Notes: generated from the sequence alone by a model not told the origin. A DNA stretch of 24,202 bases from Chara braunii (GCA_003427395.1 BFEA01000201.1:845773-869974); one strand, 5' to 3'; positions 1 to 10,155 are shown, counted from the stretch's first letter. Numbers and translations are program-made.

Positions 1-471
1 CCTTCTCCCCTACTGGTCGTAATCCCTTTTCCCCATCTTTAATTATGGTACTAAAATAGACAAAAATTTGAGGCCTCATTTCGGCCCCGGTCGTATCCCG
101 CAAAAAAATGTGGCTGCGAGGTCAGTTCCCGCGATGCCTCTCCGCGTCAGGCCAATCCGGGTCTAACCCTCTGAACGGCCAGTAATGATGGTCCGTTGAT
201 GTGCCGAGTGCGACCACCCATCTCGCCATCTTTGAGGGTTACCCGTAAGGTTCAGCGCGCCCAAAATCAAGGGCGCCCTGAGCTCCCCTAATTTCCGCTG
301 CCTGGTCTAACCAGAGTACCGTCAAAACTCAGACTAGTCTCTGCGCCTAAGTCCCAAAACCGTAGATTTCAGGCGGTGCACTGCTTGTGGCCGCCTGACA
401 ACGTACCCCCAACCTTGTTTCTTATGCACCCCCTCTGGGAGGAAGCCAAACAGTACCCACTGCTCCCCCCA
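1..471 (-). other. Presumed LINE 3' UTR, boundary not visible
   Basis: This stretch lies directly downstream of the ORF2 stop on the minus strand. It holds no convincing ORF and no poly(A) or short-repeat tail that would mark the 3' end. On the minus strand it finishes with an AT-rich patch near 60-40. It is assigned to the element by position only. Confidence 0.5.
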
Positions 472-3400
472 TTATATCCTTGTGTCTCCAAAATGTTCCC
501 AGTGCTGACTCCACCATTTCCAGATGCGACGAGACGCAGGACACTGCCACCGTAGATGGTGGGTAGACTCAAAAGGCCAAGAGCACCGTGGGCATTTCAG
601 CTCGACCTGCATTCCTCTGCCCGTTAACCATACCGCTGATGGAGTTACCAGGAGGGATATCATCCAAAGGATGGACACTTGCTTCCCATTTGGCATCTTG
701 GACAGCGTCTCCCAGAGGGCCAAGAATGAGGGACCTGCATTCGACAGATCCTCTGTTGTGACCGCCTGCCACCGACTGATTGCTACTTCCATAGGGGAAC
801 GTACGTTCCCTGTCCGCAGTCTCACGTTGTAGCCCTTGGCCACTGTGGCTTCCGTCAGCCGGAGCTGAATGCTCCTGCTCCCTCCCGTGGCCCAGTTCAA
901 AGCCCCCGGGTCTATACACAGTTTCCGGAGCGGGGTACGCCCAACCCAGAACCATTTCTTCCTTCTCAATGGGGTACCACCCAGACCCACTACCCTTGCC
1001 TGAGGAGGGCTACCCCAAGACTTAACGATCTGTTCGTCCAACCGGAGCAATTCGTTTGTGTGCCTGTGACTGGTCCAACGCTCCACCCGCCGGAAGCCAC
1101 TCGGAAGGATCTCGAGGACTTTCCATACTTCGTCTACCTCTCCTTCTGCTGTACAGTACCACGTGCCGACCGGATCGATCCCCTCTGGGCATAGTAGCTG
1201 GTTCCACCTTTCAGGGATAGCCTCCAACAGTTGTTGCCAACGTATTTCCACATTCCTCTGCGGATACAGCGCCTCTGCTATCGTCGACCGTGCTTTCCAA
1301 GAACCCAGGAGGGGGTCCCATAAGTCACCAATGGTGACCACTCCTTTCCGGATCCAAGCTGCCCCAAATGAGCCGGTGGAACCATCTGCCTTAAACCAAC
1401 TCCCGTTGCTCTTCGTGACCTGCGGGTTTTCAAACAGCAGCTGGGTTTGGACCTCTTCTTTCGTCTCCGGTTGTGTTCGTCCATCAGGTGGTAGGCTGCT
1501 CCAGGCCTTGATTACTTCGCGCCAGAACTGAGATCTCAGTTTCTTCCGCCGGAAGGACGGAATGAAAACACAGCGCCAGACATCCTGTGGTCGGCACAGA
1601 CCCCATTCTTTCATTAAGATCTGTTCCGCAATCAGCATCCAGTGTTCCTTCGCTGGCGCATTTGCCACTCTGAGAATCCACGTGCTTAGCTGAGCTTGGT
1701 TTTTCTTTGCAGGGTCCACCAAGTTCAGACCGCCCTCAACTCGTGGGAAGGTAAGTAAGTCCCATGCCACCTTGACCATGACCCCTATAAACCGCGCCAC
1801 CAAATGCTTCATGGCCTTCCACACACTCTCTGAGATTGCTTTGACCGAGCTCACGAACCATGTGATAGAGAACAGGGCGACGTTCGCCACCAGCGCCCTC
1901 CCAATGATTGATAAGTGCCACATGTACCCCCACAGTCTCAGTCTCGCTGTTAATTTTTGTTGTAACAACAAGCCTTGGGTTGATGCGTTGACGTGCAGAC
2001 TTACTAACACCCCTAGGAACCGCTCCTCCTCACCGTCCCGGATCCTCACCATCCCCCATTGTTCTACTAATCCGAACTGCTTCGGCAGCAAAAAGACTGA
2101 CTTATTCCAATTGACTGTCGCTTCTGAGAGATGAGAGTACTCCACTAAAATTCCCTTTAGAGCCCTTAAAGACTCCCTCAAATTCTCGCTGATGATAAAC
2201 AGGTCATCAGCGAGAGCTTTAACCTTGCATTGTGACCCATCGTGTAGCGGAAAGCCTTTGATGACTGGGTTGCGTCGAATTCTGTTCAGCACCATTTCCA
2301 TTTGAAGGACAAAGAGCAATGGTGCCAATGGGCAACCCTGCCTCAGCGAACGTGATAGCTTGAAGGAAGGCGATAGATGGTCGTTAATCATTACTGCGGA
2401 CGTTGAAAGCGTGTACATAGCCACGGTCCATTTGCAAAAGGATGTGTCGAACCCCATTCTTCTCAAGGTGGTGAACACAAATGACCATCCTACTTTGTCA
2501 GAGGCCTTCTCAAGATCCAAGAGCAAGACCGCCGTGTTCATATTCTCTGATTGCACCACCTCTAGGACCTCCAATGCAGTGACAATGTTATTAAAGATCG
2601 AGCGGCCGCGAACGAAGGCCCTTTGATCTCCTTCCACCAAGTCCGGCAGGTGATTCCCCAGTCTCCGTGCTTCGCCAAGATCTTATACGATACGTTGAGG
2701 AGAGAAATAGATCGCCAATTTCTCACCTCCGTCTTGTCGCCTTTCTTGAAGAGCATGCTGATCACCCCGTGAGTCATTCCCTTTCCTAATCTTCCCCCGG
2801 TCAGAACCTGATTGTAGAGTACCTCCAACTTTGGGCCCATTGTGTCCCAGGTCGCGCAGTAGAATTCTGTCGTCAGCCCGTCGATACCGGGTGACTTCCC
2901 TTTGGCCATTGACTTTACCATCTGAGTTAGTTCTGCCAAGGTCACCGGGCGGTCCAAGTCCAATCTCGCTGAGACGGACAGCGACACATTCGTGTCTTCC
3001 CACATATCGGACTCTCCCGTTAGGTCCGACGTCGGTTCCTCCGGTGGACGCCTCGAGGTTAGGTTATCTTCATAGTACATCTTGGCATAAAGGAGCATGC
3101 CTGTCGCTGAGGAAGCATTTGGTGCTGACTCGTCGAAGGGGTGCCGGAGTTCGATAGTCCGTTGAGTCGCCCACCGAGGTTGAAGTTTCTTGAATGTTTC
3201 TTTGGACATCTGGTCGTGAGTCTCAATTCCCTTTTCTTTGAGCAATTCTGCCCATCTTTTCTGTTTCCGCAACTGCAGGTTGTCCCACTCTTCCAGTCTC
3301 CTCTCCCTCTCCGCCGCCCACACCATCATGGAGATGGGGTGACCTTCCATTCTCTCCTCAGCTTCCTCCACCCTCCTCTTGCACTGAGCTTCCTTTGCAT

Positions 3401-4426
3401 TTCTGGCCTTAGCCAGGATGCGAGATACCACGTCCAACACTTCGGACACAATCGCTAGACCGNTGTCCAGCCAGTCCGNTGGGTCTGGATANAATTCCTT
3501 GGCGCTCTCCCACCTGACCATGTGGTCGTCCACCCACTCNCGGACTCCTGGCTCCTCAATTACCTGCTTGTTGAGTCGAAAAAAAACTCTACCTCTACCG
3601 CATCCCTCCTGGAGCCTGATTTCTGNNGAAACCGGCTTGTGGTCTGATAGAGGATTGCAAGTTTGTCTGANCGTCGTGACTCTGGGCATGAGCTGGTNTG
3701 ACNCCAAAAAATAGTCCAGACNCCTNCTAGNAACCTGTTGCCNGTTATGGTGCAAGTGCGAGGTCCAGGTGTAGCCANGGTCGTCTGCATTCAGAATACG
3801 GAATGGATCGACTAGAGATAAGGAGTCTGTCAATGCTAGGAGCCGTACGACATCCCCTCTCCCAGCCACCTCCGAGCCTGGGCATAAGGCGTCGTCCAGC
3901 GACCTATTCCAATCCCCTGCAATGACGACCTTCTCCACTTTCGGGATACTTGCAATTAGTCCTCTTAAGAAGCCCTCTCATTTCTTGGCACTGGTTGGAG
4001 CATACACCGTCATGAGTAGGCATTCCACCTTCTCGAGTTCAACCCGCATCCAGGCCCAGCGGCCCCAAATGTCAGCTTCCTTATCGATTATGCTCACCGC
4101 AGATCTCGATGAAGCAGAATACAAACTCCCCCTCTTGTTCCCTGAGCAGGGGCCCAGATCTGATGTCCCTGCCACCAAGAACCCAAAGCCTTAATCTTTT
4201 CTTCACACAACTTCGTCTCTTGTAGCATAACGCAGTTCCTATTCCTCTCGTGAATCCAAGACTTCAGACTTCTCTTCTTCCATCTACCATTTGTGTCCCC
4301 TAACCCCCTAGTATTCCAGGACACCATTTTAAGTTTGTCCATCCACTCTTCCTGCTTCCGCCTGATCTTGGATGCGGGTTGCCACCTGAATGTGACTGGA
4401 ATGGAGTTGTGAGGACTTGTCTGCAC
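472..4426 (-). pseudogene. LINE ORF2: endonuclease and reverse transcriptase, broken
   Basis: The endonuclease begins near 4327 (MVSWNTRGLG, then MLQETKL). It continues with YAPT near 3995, VVIAGDWN near 3920, GYTWTS near 3770 and SDHKPV near 3640, the normal motif order of LINE endonucleases. A helical, charged linker follows (about 3440-3180). The reverse transcriptase runs from about 2950 (KGKSPGIDG) through LLNVSYKILAK (near 2685), a palm aspartate in LLLDLEKASD (near 2515) and RQGCPLAP (near 2340) to the catalytic LADD (2203-2214). The C terminus carries CPRCSWPFESTHHLRWQC (near 560-510), a zf-RVT-type Cys/His motif. Damage: a frameshift near 4100, an in-frame TGA at 3978-3980 (consistent with CGA to TGA), and a frameshift near 2672 that looks like a short deletion between RT motifs. 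From 2640 to 472 the frame is open for 722 codons, so the decay is fairly recent. Confidence 0.93.
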
Positions 4427-4502
4427 CAGTTCCTCGAGAGGCCTGAGATCTTCGTGATGCCCTTGACCTGTCCCGTGTGCTGCCTCGGGAGGAATTTGAT
4501 TC

Positions 4503-7074
4503 TTACATCGTTAGCCAGTCTGCAGTCAGTGCTCCAGCTAAGAAAGGCGACAGGAGACTCTCTTCAGTCTGCAGTTTCTTGTTGACACTTCTCAGCAGAT
4601 TCGCAGAAATGCCCGACATGATTTTGATTTGATCTAATTGCTCAACTGACAATAATGCCAGTTGGATCCATCTCACCCCAACCTGTGTGAGAGAGTCCGC
4701 CAACTCATGCGGAATGCGAGCATCTAACAAGGGGAAGTAAAGCTTAAAGTAGCTGTTCTCAGACTCAACAATGAGGCTCACCATCGTCGAGCGGGGGATT
4801 AGCCGAATCGGGACACGTTGCCCGTACAGAGATTTAGCGAGATTAAGAATGTCCAAAGGGGTGGGGCAGTGATCCACTTCGTGCGACGGTAGTAATGGCG
4901 AACCGTCTGGTTGAGCCAGCGCCAAAAAGCAGACCCCCTCATTTAACATCGTACATACGATTGGTACAACTCTCCTTTTTACCTTCTCCGCTTGAGTGCT
5001 TTGTAGCGTGTCTGCTCTTTGATCACGCAACTGCTCGTCCATCCCCACCCCCATGCTTTCCTCCTCCGATATTTTATTGGCAGTAGAGCTTTGCATTGAG
5101 GATCTGTCCCCCTCGGATTGATCTACTGCCTGCTCGTCCTCATACCACTCGCTGCCCCATCTAACTCTGGACCGAGAGGAAGCCGATGTCTTCGATAATT
5201 CCCCTCGTGGCTTGTCAGCCCCCTCATCCCCTTCTGGGATCCGGTTCCGTTCGCCACCCGCCCCTCGCTGTAACCCAGATCTTGCCTGTGAGTTCGCTCC
5301 TTGATGGGAGCGTCCCTCCCCCACTCGATCTTCATTCCGGCCTCGTTCCTCCAGCCTGCCGTTGGTCCTCCAGTTCCTCTCCTCTCTGCCTCCGCTGCCC
5401 CCCTCTCTCCCTTGATCCCTCCAATCACCGCTTGGAACCCTTCTCCCTAATCGAGACGGACCTGGGCCGTCCAGGCGCCAGGAAAGACCAGACGTCATAG
5501 GGTGAGCGTCCCTTCCCTGAGAAACAAACTCCCTCCAATTGTATTGGTTGGAGGGGTATCTTGGGAGATGGTGAGCTGGTGCCCTCCACTCGAACTGGTC
5601 CTGATGAAACTGCTCTACTCCTTGCAAACGTGCATCCTGCGTGCCGGTGCCCCAACGTTCTTTCTGTCAATGCATCGATCCGGCTGCCAGCCTCTCCCTT
5701 TCGTCGAATTGTTCACCTGCGTGTCAGTATGACCTTTGACCTGTCTGATAGTCAGGCCTCTCCCTCCATTGTGGGATTCCATGCAATCCCTGCATACCTT
5801 CTGTGTGCTCAAACAGGTGATAATTGTAACCTCTCCCTCCAGGCATACCCTCCTTTGGGCCCGGATCGTTAGAGGCTTCATACCGACCGAAAAGCATCTA
5901 CGAGGAGGGCTGCCTCTGCGATGGTTGCCTCCATGGTACTTCTGTCGCTGCACCCATCCACCTAGGATTGCTTCCCTGCGGACCCGGACTTCGATCTCCT
6001 CCTGCTGCACCGGGCACTCCATACAGTGGCCCCGCGGCCCCTCTAATCCCTTGCTCTGCACGTGTGACGCATTCCACCGCCACATGGTCTGCCCATCTTG
6101 GATTATGACCTTGCGTGGATCGTGTCGCGGTGATTCACGCTCGGGCCAGGGCCCTGGTGAAGATCGGTCCGACTTACAATAGGTCTTTCCTCGATTACCT
6201 GGGTACCACCCGTCTGTCTGACTTGTCTCTGCTGATGTTGGGAATAACGCGCCTTATGTCCCCCTGTTCTTCGACCAGAGAAGCCAACTCCTTCTCCTTG
6301 ACGCACTCGAGGACAGTTGTCCTCCGTGTGAAAATACCATCGACACTTTTTGGACCAATCGGTGTAGGGGGTGGCGATGTCCACCTTCCATCTTTCTCCC
6401 GACGGTGCTTGGATCGTTAGGTCGTCGTCAACTTTTTCTCTTGCCTCAGCAGCCATATCGAACTTGATGGTCATCAATTTCGGTCTTGAGCTGCCAAATT
6501 CCGATGGATGCATCGTCCTCACTTCTCCAAATATGCCTTGGACAGCACTATGAAGGTAGTAGTATGCATTCAGGGGCACTCGCAACGCCATAATCCAAAA
6601 TCTCGTCTCCGCTTCTTGGAGCCTGATTTCCTTCAGTTCTTGAAGAGGAAGCCACGTTTTGAACGTCATGACGTATTCCTCCGCCTCCTGGAGTTTGATC
6701 TTAAGCTCCTTCTGACGTAGTAGCCATGTTGCGATTTCTTTCAATCTAGCGACATAAGAAACCACGTTCGCCCCTTCGAATTTTACCCTACCTCTATCCG
6801 TAGTCGAACCAAACAATTTTTTGACAAACCAGCCGTCTTCATAAGCTCTATTTAGATCTTCCTTGACTTGTCTTGAGAGGTTTCGCGCTTCTCCTTGAAA
6901 AGAAACAATCACAGTATGATCCTTCAACCATGCTTCTTTGACTGCATTCGCTTGCTTGTTGACAACAAAGCGTTTCCCCTCCCTGTCCTCTATTACTTCC
7001 CCCAATGCTGCATCGTTCGGACAAACTCCCTGCATATAGCACTTTTCTACCGAAATTCTTAATCTCTCCTCCAT
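4503..7074 (-). pseudogene. LINE ORF1 (RNA-binding/nucleocapsid-like protein), frameshifted
   Basis: ORF1 would encode the element's RNA-binding partner, roughly 850 residues in total. Reading runs from ATG at 7074 in one frame to about 6302, then a second frame to about 6195, a third to about 5630, then the second frame again to a stop at 4503-4505, so at least three indels have accumulated. The first part is charged and helical. It ends in a compact Cys/His motif, KCRWYFHTEDNCP, near 6330, which resembles a zinc knuckle with one Cys replaced by Tyr. A further Cys-rich stretch (KVCRDCMESH) lies near 5780. The middle part (about 5600-5050) is rich in Gly, Arg and Glu and looks disordered. The last ~170 residues (about 5010-4503) look globular and match no domain I can name. 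The role is inferred from position upstream of ORF2. Start choice: the first ATG of the long open frame, not independently supported. Confidence 0.8.
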
Positions 7075-7486
7075 ACTTGCTGTCGCCGATGGGTTAGGAG
7101 GATCGCACCTCCTATGTACATCCTAATTTGCCATCACCTTCGCTCGAGGGCCGTCGCAGGTATTTAACGATGGTAGAGGAAGCAACGTTTGTTCGTTGAC
7201 GCCACCGTAGCCTGCTCGTTGACGCCACCGAGTAACCTCGGGAAGTCGGAGGCAAGCTATCGCCCTCGGAGATTATGATACACTCCACCTGGTCCAGGGC
7301 TACTTCAGAGTCATAGGAACTAGTGAACCCGTAACCCTCGTATCCGCTACTCCGACCACGAGACTATCCTACTCTAGCCTATCCTAAAGGACTACCTGAG
7401 CGAACCATATACTTCGTCTCTGAATGAAGAGACGGACATGGCCGACACCCGCTTCCCGTCGTAATGGCAGTACACGGCCAGGTGTA
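7075..7486 (-). other. Possible LINE 5' UTR; no gene seen
   Basis: Between the ORF1 start and the minisatellite there is no credible coding region. A 15-bp word, TCGTTGACGCCACCG, occurs twice at 7193-7207 and 7216-7230 (period 23 bp). Short direct repeats in 5' UTRs are common in non-LTR elements, so this may belong to the element, but no target-site duplication was found to fix the end. Confidence 0.35.
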
Positions 7487-7864
7487 CGGGGGCACCCCTT
7501 CTGTAGCCTACGGAGTGTGTATGGTGGAAGGGTACGAGGGAGTGCACCCGTTCCGTGGCTGACGGAGTGTATGGTGGCAACGGAAGGGTAGGGGGGGGGG
7601 CTACGGAACATAGGGGGGCGGGGGGGCACCCCTTCTGTAGCCTACGGAGTGTGTATGCCAGTGGTGGAAGGGTACGGGGGGGTGCACCCCTTCCGTAGCC
7701 GATGGATTTTGTATGGTGGCAACGGAAGGGTAGGGGGGGGGCGCTATGGAAGGGTAGGAGGATGGGGAGGCACCCCTTTTGTAGCCTACGGAGTGTGTAT
7801 GGTGGCAATGGAAGGGTAGCGGGGGGTGCACCCCTTCTGTAGCCGATGGAGTGTGTATGGTGGC
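7487..7864. repeat. G-rich minisatellite with alternating unit lengths
   Basis: Six units begin with CACCCC(or G)TTC at 7493, 7545, 7627, 7685, 7771 and 7829. Each continues as TGTAGCCTACGGAGTGTGTA or a close variant. Spacings are 52, 82, 58, 86 and 58 bp, so short and long units alternate and a dimer of about 134-144 bp is the higher-order period. Long units carry an extra GGAAGGGTA block and runs of 6-10 G. All apparent ORFs across the array are by-products of the repeat. Confidence 0.9.
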
Positions 7865-7881
7865 GCTGTTGCTGTCCGTTT

Positions 7882-7928
7882 CTTCTTTCCACTGGTTGAG
7901 GCTGGCTTCTTTCCACTGGTTGAGGCTG
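7882..7928. repeat. 24-bp tandem duplication
   Basis: The 23-bp word starting CTTCTTTCCACTGGTTGAGG occurs at 7882-7904 and again, identically, at 7906-7928. Only one base separates the copies. Confidence 0.9.
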
Positions 7929-8005
7929 ACAACCCAGCGTTGTCACAGAGGATTCTCCATGGTACCAACAGGTTTTTGTGGTATGTCCCAGGATGTTACC
8001 GGACC

Positions 8006-8157
8006 CATTTGTGGACATAGGCCCCCGACCTGGCAAGGGATTTCAACACCCCAAGCATTGGGCCTGCACCCCTTCGTGCCCCATTTGTGGACGTAGGCCC
8101 CCGACGCGGCAAGGGATTTCAACACCCCAAGCATTTGGCCTGCACCCCTTCATGCCC
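8006..8157. repeat. 76-bp tandem duplication, two copies
   Basis: Copies at 8006-8081 and 8082-8157 abut exactly and differ at only a few positions (for example ACCTGG against ACGCGG in the middle). The unit contains AAGGGATTTCAACACCCCAA. No ORF is maintained across both copies. Confidence 0.92.
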
Positions 8158-8583
8158 TGCTCCAGTGTTTCAAAATTTTGGTGCGCTATGGCATGATTCC
8201 CGTGTTCACATTCAAATTCGAAGAGCTGTAAAAGGAAGAATGGACATCCGGTCCGGGCGTGGACATGAACTCTGTGGACGTCACCTCCATGCATCCCTGA
8301 CCTGCAGCCCGTGCATGTGGCATGCAGGCACGAAGCGTGGACGTCACCTATTGTCGGCCATGAAGATAGCACCCGACATCTCTCCTGTCTGTTGCCATAG
8401 CCGGGGCAGACAACGCACCTCGCGCTCATGCATGCCATGCTTCTTCGTTTCGAACACCATCGTTGTCGATGGGCAGGGCCAATCCCTCAGCCTTCGCACG
8501 TGGCAGCTACGTTGTGCAATTGGTGGTGCTCCGGTGGAGAGGTCGGAGCCCCTTCTTCGGCACTGCAAGTTGCCATGTCTGCA
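8158..8583. other. No gene recognised
   Basis: GC-rich unique sequence. GTGGACGTCACCT occurs twice (near 8273 and 8337), each time including the GACGTC palindrome. Several overlapping reading frames are open because of base composition; none shows a motif. Confidence 0.5.
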
Positions 8584-8818
8584 GGGCTTTCCTGATTCGC
8601 CATTGCACAGGTTAATCATTGCTAATCGGGCAGAAGCACACGTGGCCACACTGTGAAGGCGTCATGTGGATCTGCCTATCGTGCGGCATTGCAGTTGGGA
8701 AGGGCTTTCCTGATTTGCGTTGCAAAGGTTTATCATTGCTAATCGGGCAGAAGCACACGTGGCGAGACTATGAAGGCTTCATGTGGATCTGCCTATTGTG
8801 AGGCATTGCAGTTTGGTG
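8584..8818. repeat. 118-bp tandem duplication, two copies
   Basis: GGGCTTTCCTGATT begins copies at 8584 and 8702. Both contain AATCGGGCAGAAGCACACGT and CATGTGGATCTGCCTAT and end in a GGCATTGCAGTT-like word. A related GGCACTGCAAGTT just before 8584 hints at a third, eroded copy. The unit is diverged at about one base in eight. Confidence 0.9.
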
Positions 8819-8972
8819 GCTACAAGGTCGTGGTCGGTTGTGTGCCTATCGAATATACCGCTGGCCTATTCTTTGGTTCCCTACAGGGCCGTCCTGCATC
8901 CATGTCAGTTCCCCCCTCAAACCAAAGTGCAGGTGGCACACAATGTCGTCCATATGGCACCTCGATGACGGT

Positions 8973-8993
8973 GGGCGGGTGGGGCGGGAGGGG
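8973..8993 (+). other. Strong G-quadruplex motif
   Basis: Five runs of 3-4 G on the plus strand are separated by single bases (C, T, C, A) within 21 nt. One-base loops are the most stable class of intramolecular quadruplex known from biophysical work. No gene could be tied to it. Confidence 0.8.
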
Positions 8994-9344
8994 TTGCATG
9001 ACGTTGATGGCGACAATGGGGAAGGATGGCCAGTACTTGTGCGGGGCGAGGGCCACTGCACTTCGCACGTGTGCAGGCTGTACAGTCCTGTTGGTGGTCA
9101 CCGTGACACTTGTAGCCGTTTTGGGGACCTTCGCCATTTCCGTCCTCGTTGTGGCTGTACTGTTACTGGGGTTGGTTGTGGTATGGGCAATCCTCCTCGG
9201 AAGGTGGTTGAACAGGTGAAGGGTAAAACCTGTTGAAATTGAGGTCTTTTTTGGTCGGTGGTCCGAGAGCGTGTAGTGGAGAGGCGAAACTAGATGCAGG
9301 ACAGCGATTTGGAGGCGGAAGATGGCAGTGTGCAGCCGTGCCAT

Positions 9345-9620
9345 TTACCTGAAGGGATGCTTGGTCCTCCGTCCGCACACCTTTTCATGTTGAGCCAGGA
9401 TCTGGACAGGTTCTATGTCCCCGCCACGCTTGTGTGACGTCCGCTCCATGAACCTCTGGTTGATGATCGTCAAAACGGTCTTGTTCCGCATGCTCATCAC
9501 CTGCAGCAGCATGACAACCATCATGAACAGGGCATCTTCGTCATACACAAGCTTCCCGTTGACATCTGCTTCTAACCAGTCCCATGTCCTCACCCTCATC
9601 ACCAGCCATGGCGGCACCAT
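9345..9620 (-). CDS. Unrecognised protein-like ORF, possibly a gene or element fragment
   Basis: I do not recognise this ORF. From the ATG at 9620 it encodes 91 residues, and the frame stays open upstream to a TGA at 9687-9689, so it could be the end of a longer exon. The sequence has an ordinary protein composition: an acidic, Trp-containing start (TWDWLEADVNGKLVYDEDAL), a hydrophobic Met/Val/Leu helix (FMMVVMLLQVMSM) and a basic C-terminal half. The helix plus flanks could be a membrane segment or a buried helix. No signal peptide or catalytic motif is seen. It is less repetitive than neighbouring frames, which is the only reason to list it. It may equally be chance or a remnant of a transposable element. 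Confidence 0.25.
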   Translation of the reverse strand: MVPPWLVMRVRTWDWLEADVNGKLVYDEDALFMMVVMLLQVMSMRNKTVLTIINQRFMERTSHKRGGDIEPVQILAQHEKVCGRRTKHPFR

Positions 9621-9880
9621 CTCTCTGTAGCACACCTGACTGAAGTGTGGTGACCATAACGGAGTGTGGCGACCTCCTGACGGCCCTCAAAGTTGCGTCA
9701 ATGACCCGTGTAGAGATCATAACACTCCTTTAAGTCGACGCCATTCCCTCTGACTAAAATGCAGCTAATGCAGACTAGAGGGCCGCGTTCAAATAAAATA
9801 CACCCCCTGCTCTTTATTCGAACTACAAGCAAAACTGAACTTTTCACTGCAGCAAGCCCCGTGCAATGCACAACGCTAGC

Positions 9881-9957
9881 TGCAAGGGCACGACAAGCGT
9901 ACAACAAGTGCACTATAAGCACACAACAAGTGTACTGCAAGTGCACAGCAAACTCAC
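9881..9957. repeat. Seven 11-bp units (AACAAGTGCAC-like)
   Basis: Seven consecutive 11-mers fit without gaps from 9881: TGCAAGGGCAC, GACAAGCGTAC, AACAAGTGCAC, TATAAGCACAC, AACAAGTGTAC, TGCAAGTGCAC and AGCAAACTCAC. The A-A-G core and the terminal A-C recur in nearly all. Related words upstream (9851-9880) suggest an older, longer array. Confidence 0.85.
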
Positions 9958-10155
9958 AGTAACCTCGGCGAGAAACTCAGCGACAACCAAAACACAGCAA
10001 TTTGTGGCGAATGGCCGAAACTCCAAGTTCTTCAGGCGGGGCCTGCAAAACACACGTTTGGTATGACTGTGGGAGCAACAATTTTTCCAGCCCAGCCGCA
10101 GCGCCTGATGCACTCTAAGCCGCATGAAACCACATCTCTACCTTCAGATTTGAGA

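Larger units (their letters stand above)
1..7074 (-). mobile_element. Decayed LINE-type non-LTR retrotransposon, near full length
   Basis: A two-ORF non-LTR retrotransposon lies on the minus strand, with its 5' end toward higher coordinates. In transcription order it holds ORF1 (7074 to 4503), a gap of about 77 nt, and ORF2 (4426 to 472), which encodes an apurinic-type endonuclease, a reverse transcriptase and a C-terminal Cys/His zinc motif. No RNase H domain and no LTRs are visible. Such elements copy themselves by target-primed reverse transcription in the nucleus. This copy cannot be autonomous: at least five frameshifts and one in-frame stop are visible. Both outer boundaries are uncertain. 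The 3' UTR may run past position 1, no poly(A) end is seen, and the 5' UTR may extend to about 7480. A cluster of 14 ambiguous bases at 3463-3778 fits a multicopy element that assembled poorly. Confidence 0.95.

Noticed and set aside
7392-8036. 214-codon minus-strand ORF with repeated TLRRLQKGC and HSVGYRRGAP segments
   Set aside because: It is the translation of the minisatellite; all frames give similar repeats.
8770-9219. 149-codon plus-strand ORF ending in a very hydrophobic Val/Leu stretch (possible membrane segments)
   Set aside because: Two other plus frames and a minus frame are also open here because of GC-rich composition. Its beginning lies inside the 118-bp tandem repeat and nothing supports translation.
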